The notes below the pieces were generated by a model that did no database searches, was not told where the DNA came from, and saw only the letters and a list, made by a program, of their open reading frames with translations. This document shows, piece by piece, positions 28,701 to 37,700 of a DNA stretch of 64,000 nucleotides. Position 1 is the first letter of the stretch, and each line of letters starts with the position of its first letter. Made by a program: the position numbers and the translations under genes. Source of the stretch: Psococerastis gibbosa (taxonomy: Eukaryota > Arthropoda > Insecta > Psocodea > Psocidae); the NCBI GenBank assembly GCA_963971405.1, contig OZ020484.1:11842001-11906000 (forward strand). The letters run 5' to 3'.

Positions 28701-31700
28701 ATGGCCGTGAAGGGCTCTGCCACATCGTGCCATCCTGCGAAGTACTGCGTTCTCCTTCGCCAGTCATTGACGCCAAGGGTCGAGAGATCCAGCCATCGCA
28801 TCCGGCGTCGTCCCACTCGTCTTCTCCCTTGGGGCACCTTGTGTAAGGCTGCCCTTGTTGCCCCTATTGTCTGGCATTCGTTCCACGTGCCCTAGACACC
28901 TGATGCGGGCTCTCTTGATTTCGGCTGCTATCGTAGATTCTTGGTATACCGCGTAGAGCTCATCATTTCTATGGATACTTTACTCTCTAGCCTAGCGCCC
29001 CTTGCCTACAGTATTATTGATAATTATCTTAAGTTAAGAGTAATATGGGCCAACACCATTGTGCTGCAGTCTTTTTCTCGTTTATGTGGTTTGCCTTAGC
29101 CCTGCTCGGCAACGTCCCTCAATCATCTTGGCTTCAGATTTCGAACTATATGCACACCCCACCCGAAGCCAAATTTCATCTTCAGTGTAATCTGTCAGTT
29201 ATAATTAATAATCTAATGTGCATGTACATATGTTATAAAAGTGATGGTAATTTTTATTTAATCTGGAAGCTTATTCGATGGATTTGGTGCAGTGGTCAGC
29301 AAGCCAGGGGGTGGTCCAAGGGGTCCGGACCCCCTCCGAAATAGAAAGGCTGTACACTGAATAGAATCGACTCTCATTAATAAAATACGTAAATAACATT
29401 GTTGGACCACCTCCGAAACAAAAACCTCGTCAGCATACCATCCGGGCAAGGTTCGGTCGGGGTCGAGTCTCGCTTCCTTCAATTTTTCCATGTCTTCCTT
29501 TCTCTAATTATTAAACTGTAGGCCTATGACGAGTTTTACAGATGGAAAGTAGAAGAATCCTTGTTTTATTGACTGTTCCATTTAGCATTCCTTATTTCCT
29601 TGGACTACCAACCAGCTGCCGCCTGTCCTCTCACTTCCTTGCATTTATTTAGGCCTACCATTTTACGAATTAGTGAGCCATATCAGTCTAGCTTAGCCGG
29701 CTGTTCCACTTGTCAATTTTTCTTCAATAATTGATGAGATTTTTTCTTTACTCTATGACATTGTCCATTGTAACTTCCGCATGTTAAAATTGATCAATAA
29801 TCATAAGAGTAAAATCACGCTTTGCAAACAATAACAAACTAAAATTAAATAATGCGTCGTCTGGATATGATATATAATTTTAATTAATTTCTTGAGGACA
29901 AACGAATTATTTCATAATTTAAATCATAAAATTTCTTGTATCGTAGATTATAAAATTAAAAGAAACTTATGAAATTAGAAAAATTTGAAAACAAAAATGG
30001 TCAATTATTGAAGACAAGTGGAATGAGGCGTAAAAATATAAATGCAACATTGATGATTTTCCGTCAATGACATTATCAAAATTGAAGAAAAATTGACGAG
30101 TGGAATAGCCGCCTTAGGAATAAGATCATAGTGTTTGGTGTTATTATAATTTATTTTTTTGGTGAGCGACACTGAATACTACGATGCAATCGTCCTCTCT
30201 TAATGCCTCTTATCTGTTTCATACTACAATTGACACATTATTATTGAACCACTGACATATTTTCCCTTCTCTGTCCTTGCAAGTGTCTAATTTACATTCA
30301 TTTCCTCAGGAAGCTGTAAATTGCCAATTCCCTCTTCAACTTTCTCAATTCCGGTTATTGCTCGTATACTGGAATCTAGTTCATTTCATAACTATACTAG
30401 TACAATACTACGTCTTTCCGTTTAATCTTTAACATACACGTTATGAAGGCTAATGCTTGTAAAAATTGCTTGTTGGTTCGAAGTGACAAGAAATTAACTA
30501 TAAAATCAGATAAACTTCCTAGCAAGCTAAATGGCAGTCTCCGGGTTGCAAACCTAATCAGACCCATTGGTGTCGTCAACTCTTTAGCCCTCAAACCTAT
30601 TAATACCTAGGTAATGTAATTACCAAGATTTTCACCACCGAAGCTACATGATGAAGCAGTAGAGTCTGGGATGATAGGCCGTGGTCGATCTGAAAGCGTA
30701 CTTCCAAACGTTTCGTCAACATCTGCGGTCGACATCTTCAGTGACCCTGCGTAGACTTATAAGATTGTTTCTTGGAGGTTCCGCAGCAACTCAGTTGCCA
30801 TGTATGGCTCCGGACTCCGGAGCTAGGGGTTCCCAATCCCTTACTATGAGATTGATGAGATGTCGGCCATAGTGACTAATAAATGATTATAGGGCTATTT
30901 ATCATTTTCATCCAAGTTAGTTTCTCTTAAGCATTGAATTGTATTTGTATTGTAATTTGTTAAGGACTTTTTATGGCGTAGTTATAGTGGCCTATAGGTC
31001 CTTTGTCCAATGCCAACGACCCCATGGATTTCGGTCATTATTTGTATTGTTTCCGTATGAATTTTTGGCAAACGTCCTCGATGTTAACCTACACCAGCTA
31101 CAAGCGATAGCCTAATGGACAGGCTGAGACAAACTTACTATTGATGAAATGAAACAGGCGAAAGCATGACTTAACCAAGTACAGATATGTGTCGTTAAGC
31201 ATTGAAACGGTCTCATCTTATTTATCTTTATGGGCCAATAATCGGCTTCAGGCCTGAGGAGAGATAAGTTTCCTTTTATTGAAACGTGCTCGACCATAAA
31301 AATGGTCGTTGTCTTCCATTGGTTTCATAAGGAAAGTTACTTGGTGTGTGCTTTCCACTTGCACATTGACTGCTACCTTTAATAACAGTTCGAAAAGTAC
31401 TCTTGATAACTGTGGGTTTATTATATGGGAAGCACCCGTTGCTGCTGCATATATTGCATGCAGAATAAATAGTTAAGGCAAAAAACTTGAAAGTTGAAAT
31501 ATTTTAACATATTTTAACTTGAACAAATAACCCGAATATTCATTGTTAAAAAATCAATACTTTGTACAGTTTCACGTAAAAGTGTACCAAGTATGAATTT
31601 TTTCACGATGAGTGACAGCAAGTTTTACGAAGTTACTAAGGAGACTATTATGTATATTGCTCTATCAGTCTTAACGGTTCATATATCCTTCGGTATACGA

Positions 31701-34700
31701 GCTTCTACCTTAGTTATAAGTACTATTTTGTAGTTTGATCCTAAATAAAAACTACTGGTAACCCGAATATTATTGTAAATCAACACAGGAATATATCTCC
31801 GCGCTACTGTTAACTCTTTCTCTTTTAGTTACAGTATATAAAAAATTCCACATTTGACACGAAGGAGGGTGACTAAGACTTACGTAACTTGGGGGGAGGG
31901 ATCCCCTACTAGGAAACACTGGTAACGTGGGGTGTGATATCTCCCCCGTCCCCTTTTACTTGCAAATCGAAATTTGTGTTTCCAGTATTACCGTATTCTT
32001 TTACTATGTCTTTGGTTCTGGCCGTGAAGAGAAACCTTCGTCCAGTTATATTAATTTTGCTAAATTCAGTCAAGAAATGTAGAGTAGTGCTACAGACTCC
32101 AACTTTCACCCGGAAGGTTGTTGGTTCGAGTCCCACACTTGCTACATTTTCGGGCCATGCTTCGGAGGGCATGTAAAGCAGGCGGTCCCGGGCCTTCCTA
32201 GTTGATTGTAAGAGAGGGCTTTATAGCTCTAACTCCGCTAGGTTGGCTTAGTAATAGAACAAGGAAAGTCAATATTTATTTATTTAAATAATTTCATTTG
32301 AAGATGAAATTTCTCTGTGAAATATCTACCGGGCTGGCTTTGTGTGGATTTCTAAATACTTTGCATACAAATAATGACCAAGTTTCTTGACGAAATTTTT
32401 TAATTTCTCGTTCTGCAGGCGCATATAATAAGTAAATAAAGAAGCTTTCGCAATAAATTTACAGTTTCTCATTCCAGTTTCTCACCTGAAATTTACTTTA
32501 CCTGAAATGTTCTTTTTAATTTATTATACTCGAATAAGACGGCTATTCCATCTGTCAATAGTCCGTCATTTGTGCATCAATAATAAGTCTCTACCATATT
32601 ATAACTTAATTTATAACAGATGAGTTAAGTATCTACATAATAGTCTCCTTAAAACAAACATATCATCAATTTTTGATGCACAAATGACGAATTATTGACA
32701 GATGGAATAGCCGCCTTAGAACAAGATAATGTGCACTATACTGATTTTATACAATAGTAGCAAATCAGTCGGGTAAAATGTATGCGTTTTGAGAAAGCTT
32801 GATTTCTATAAATTTTTTATCTGACCGTTTTCATATCTTCGCTGCAGGAAGAAAATTAATTAGTTTCGTCAAAAAGACTCGGTCGTCGTTTATTTACAAA
32901 ATATTTTGAAATCTCTCCTTAAGTCATAGTATGGGCGGGTCCCATCATCGCTTGAAAAGACTTGGTATGGAATACTGCCTTCTTTCAATTGATGGCGGTG
33001 CCATCCAGTATAACTTACTGTATTTTACTCCAAATTTCCAATAACTCAGCTGTTATTTCTTACTTTGGTCCGTGGACCACCTGATATATGCCTGTGGACC
33101 ACTGGTGGTCCATGGACCACAGTTTGGGAACCACTGCTAAGTCTAGTCAGTTCTAAGTGTGCGGGAAATTCTACATGCAGTAGCATTTATTGTCGATTAA
33201 GGAATGTCCCTTTAATGACAGCATTGCATTCTATTCGTTAATTTGTTGATGTAATGAAGAAAAATCGTGGGGACACGACTGCTCGACTTTCCCCATCAAA
33301 GGTTGCCTATCTGATTATTATGGTTTTCATAACCTTATACCACATTTAAATATTTCTTGTAGCCTCCTAGTATTGTATTTCTTAGCTTCGTTTAACATTT
33401 CTGTTTAATTGGTACGGTGCACATTTAATTCGAATATGGCCTACATGCGTATACTAAACTGATAGTCTGATACAACGTTCTTTTTTAGTATATCCCATCT
33501 CTGAATCCTACTCTTATATACAGTAAGTTATATGGATATTAAAAAACGGCTGAACGATAAATAAGTTACACAATTTCCGCCATGTTTAACGTACAGAGAG
33601 TGCTTTCGTTTGTTAACCGTACGAAATTGGGATACTTACAATAGATGTGTACTTCAGTAGCCTACATTTTTCACTTCTGTATAAGTCTAGTTACTCAATT
33701 AGTCATATGAAAATACTGCGAAATATAAGAAAGTACCGAATGCACAGTACGGTACATTTGCATTTGAAAGGGGTACTGACATTATTGTTCTATTACTAAG
33801 CCAACCTAGCGGAGTTAGGGCCCTCTCTTACACTAAACTATGAAGGTCCAGGACCTCCTATGCTATTGTATGGGGGTTTGGGGAGGTGCAGCTGCTACCC
33901 ATCTACAGTGCCTACGTACCACACAAAATTTCACTGTCAAACTCATAACAAAAACGGCAATATTAACACATTCAAACACTGTTTACAAAACACATAATTT
34001 ACTACCCTTACAACTACTGTACAAAAAACATATACTCCTTTTTTGCCATAGAAACATTGCCATGCTACATACTACACCTCTCAAACCCATAAACTCAGCT
34101 ACCACTAGATCCACAGCTTACCAAGTATTGCCACTCCCTAAATGGAACAAGACTAACTCGCGGCGCTCACTACTCTATCAAGCAGTAACATAATACAATT
34201 ACACTAATAAACACACAAGCATCAACAATGTACCTGAAAAAACAACACAGGCTTATAAACGCGAAATTGTACTCTGGCTGGAGAGTGAATTAAGCAATTT
34301 AAACTAACTGCATTGACTACGTAGCCTACTGTATTTTTATTTATTTATTCTTTACTTATTTGTGAATGCATTGCACTAGCATTAACAAGGACCATAGTCT
34401 GCTTCGTTTGTGTAAATTGATAATTTAATAGAAACTTGCTATAGCCACTGTATTGCCTAACAAGGACAATAGTCCGCTTTTGTTACATAGAATTTGTTAA
34501 TTTTACTTTATTACATATATTAGGTTTCATGCGCCACCCTCCCACGCTCCGGCTTGAGGGGGCACAGCCTTTAATCTTATGTATATGCATTTTTTAACGA
34601 GAAATACACGGTTTTTCTATTCTATTCCTACTTCACATGCCCTCCGAAACGTGGCCAGAAAATGCAGCAAGTGTGGGACTCGATCCCACAACCTCTCGGG

Positions 34701-37700
34701 TGAAAGTCGGAGTCTGTACAGTCTGTACCAGTACCACTACTCTACAATGTCCTGAATTATCTGCTACTTTTCCTATCTAGAAGTCTTTTAGTCTATATAA
34801 CCAACTATACGTATATGGTACCTGCAGGGCCTGATTTAGGAATTTCCCACTCCCCCCCCCCCTCCAAACGAAGTCTGGGATTTTTTTCATTCTTCATTTC
34901 GCTTCATGATTTTTTTATGTCATAGCGTTGTTTTTTTTATGAACGTATAATTTACTTATTAATGGAGTTATAATTCTGGTACTCCAGCGAGAATTTGCCG
35001 CCCTGGGCTGTAGCTCAGTTAGCCCAGTGTGTAAATCAGGCCTTGTATATAATGTATTTTCAACATGAACACATAGAAAGTGGATATACTTAAAGAAGAT
35101 TGATACGGTTCAATCAAAATAGTTTCGTCATCTGTTCCGTCTAACTCTCACATCACAAAATCGTGTACACAGATTACTTGATATGTCTTTGACTGACGAA
35201 GCAGTTGAATCCGGGATGATAGGCCGTGGTCGTTCTGAAAGCGTACTTCCCAACGTTTCGTCAACATCTGCGGCCGACATCTTCAGTTGACCTGCGTAGA
35301 CTTCTAAGATTATATCTCGGAGGCTCAGCATATCATCCCGAATTCTACTGCTTCGTCACGTAACTCAGGCAGTAGTAGTAGTAGTAGTAGTGTTCGTCAG
35401 GTTAATAACGACTTAGGCCTCATATTTGGGCCCATAGAGCGACCCCGACTTGACTGTCCTATGCCAGCCCATAGGACAGTGGATTCCGAACCACTTGGGA
35501 AACACATTGAAGTCACACGATTAGTTCGGAGGTGACCAGGACAAGTCCCACCAAGTTTCCCTACCGGCACTGTGCACACGACCAAGTTATCTGCAGCTTT
35601 GAACCTGCTCTGGTTCGCTGGATTCAACTTGGTATGGCGGCCGGCTTAACTCAGGCAGTGAAAGCCTTTGTAATTATAATGTATTTGACTACTATGCGAT
35701 TATACAGTAGAAATTGTAGTCTAAGTAGCCGGGTAGTTACAGGTTTTGCTATGTTTTGTTTACTGTATATAAGTATTGTTACTTAATACTATTGTAGTAT
35801 AGAGTAATATAATTTAGGTCGACCTGAAATCTGGAATAAATTTGCTCACTTGTTTAAAAGAGAAGCAACTTTATTTTGTAGCTTCGTGTTTAGGAATCGG
35901 ATTACATGGACTCTTTTTCGCCGCTACAAAATATGAGCTTAATTCACCGTGAAATCAAGTGAGCGAAGTCATCCCATTTTACGGTACCCATGTCTACGTT
36001 CATTTACTGTGTTTGACATTTCCTGTCATGTGGTCCTCCGTATGAAATCTTATGAGCCCGTTGGCGAAGCAGTTTAGTAAATTACGACTAGATATGCGGA
36101 TGGGGCAATAAATGGACGATGGACCGCCTACTATTCGGAGCACTTCCCGTTTTAAGAGGTCTTATTATGTGCTTGTTGATAAATGTTTGAATTGCGCTCA
36201 TGAATCTATTAATGCACCAACTTATTACGTGGGCATTGGGGGACATTGGCTACGTGGCATAAACAAACTAATCTCTATTCCGCCTAAATAAATAGAATGC
36301 AATTGAAAAGGTCTACAAATTATCAATTATTGCTTTCCAATTTATACGTAGTATAAGGAAAGCTTTGTGATGGTCGAAATTTTCGATTCCGAGATTTCAA
36401 CGGATTTACACGTTTTCAGGTCCCAGGAACCCAAAAAAGTGGTTTTTACGAAATGTCTGTCTGTCTGTTCATCCATTTCCGGGCAAACTACTCGGCCGAT
36501 TTTGATGAAATGATGCATGTAGGTTCACAAAAATCATACCTCGGGGTCATTTTTTTATTTTGGGCTAACTCAATTTGGGGGGTTTTTATTTTCAAAAAAC
36601 TTCAAAAAAACGTCTAAAAAAATTATTTCTCAAAAATGGCTCCAACGATTTCTTTTAAATTCTCATATATTGTAGTCGTTATTAATGTTGACAAAATGCG
36701 GAGGGTCGCTTGCCCCTTGATAGTTTGCTTCTGGGGGTAAAAAAATAAAAATAACTAAATTTTAATGAAAAATAACTAAAAAATAATTTTTCTGTGAAAC
36801 CTTTCTATCGCTGATTTCTACCTTCAGGCATGTTTTAGGTGTTAAATTGAGTAACGAAACCGGATATGTTGCTTTCCCAAAAAAATATTTGGTTTTGCAC
36901 AAAATATTATTTTTTGAAAAAATGATAGAAAATTCGCGCTCAAATGCATTGCGTGCCCTGCCATTGATGCTGTGTTGTAATTAATGTGTTGGTCTGAGCT
37001 ATCTAGAATTTACCTCACTTCCAGTGACGTCAGGTGGACAACCCAACCTCCCCCCCCCCCCCCCCCATATATCGGAAATTTAACCACTGGAAAATTATTT
37101 ACAATGACATTACTCAAATTCTCTATCTACTACTGTTGATAAATTGGAAAGCATGTTCGAGTAAACTCGGACCGGTTCTTTAGGATTGAATTGAATTAGG
37201 TTCTAGTGGAAGAGGCAACCGCCTGCAGGGGGCCCAGTACGGGACTTGTCCTTTGGGCCTCCCTTCTATTTGTAATATTGTAATTGAGGTAAATATTTTT
37301 TTTTTTTTTTTTACATTTGTTGATTTGTTTTGACATTATATCCTAAATAAGGAAATCAAGAAAAATTATAATAAAATTAGGTACCCGAACGCTTTGCAAC
37401 ACTTCTTCATGCGCTAGGCATTAAACTGGGTACAGTACGGCCCCCGTTGGCTCCAGAAATTGAGAGATTTCTTTTGTTACAGGTGCACATAAAATTCAAC
37501 GAAGAAGCTCCAGAATTATATGAGTATCCATCAGAAGCCTCGCTGTTGGACGACTTGACAATTAGTAACGCAGACACAACCACTACCTCTCCAGGGCTCA
37601 ACCTTCCTCTAAGTGAGTATATTGCTGGTACAATTTTACCATAGTCGGAACGAAAAGAGGCGAGTTTTAATTAGATGTTAGATTTTCTGTTGACATATTA

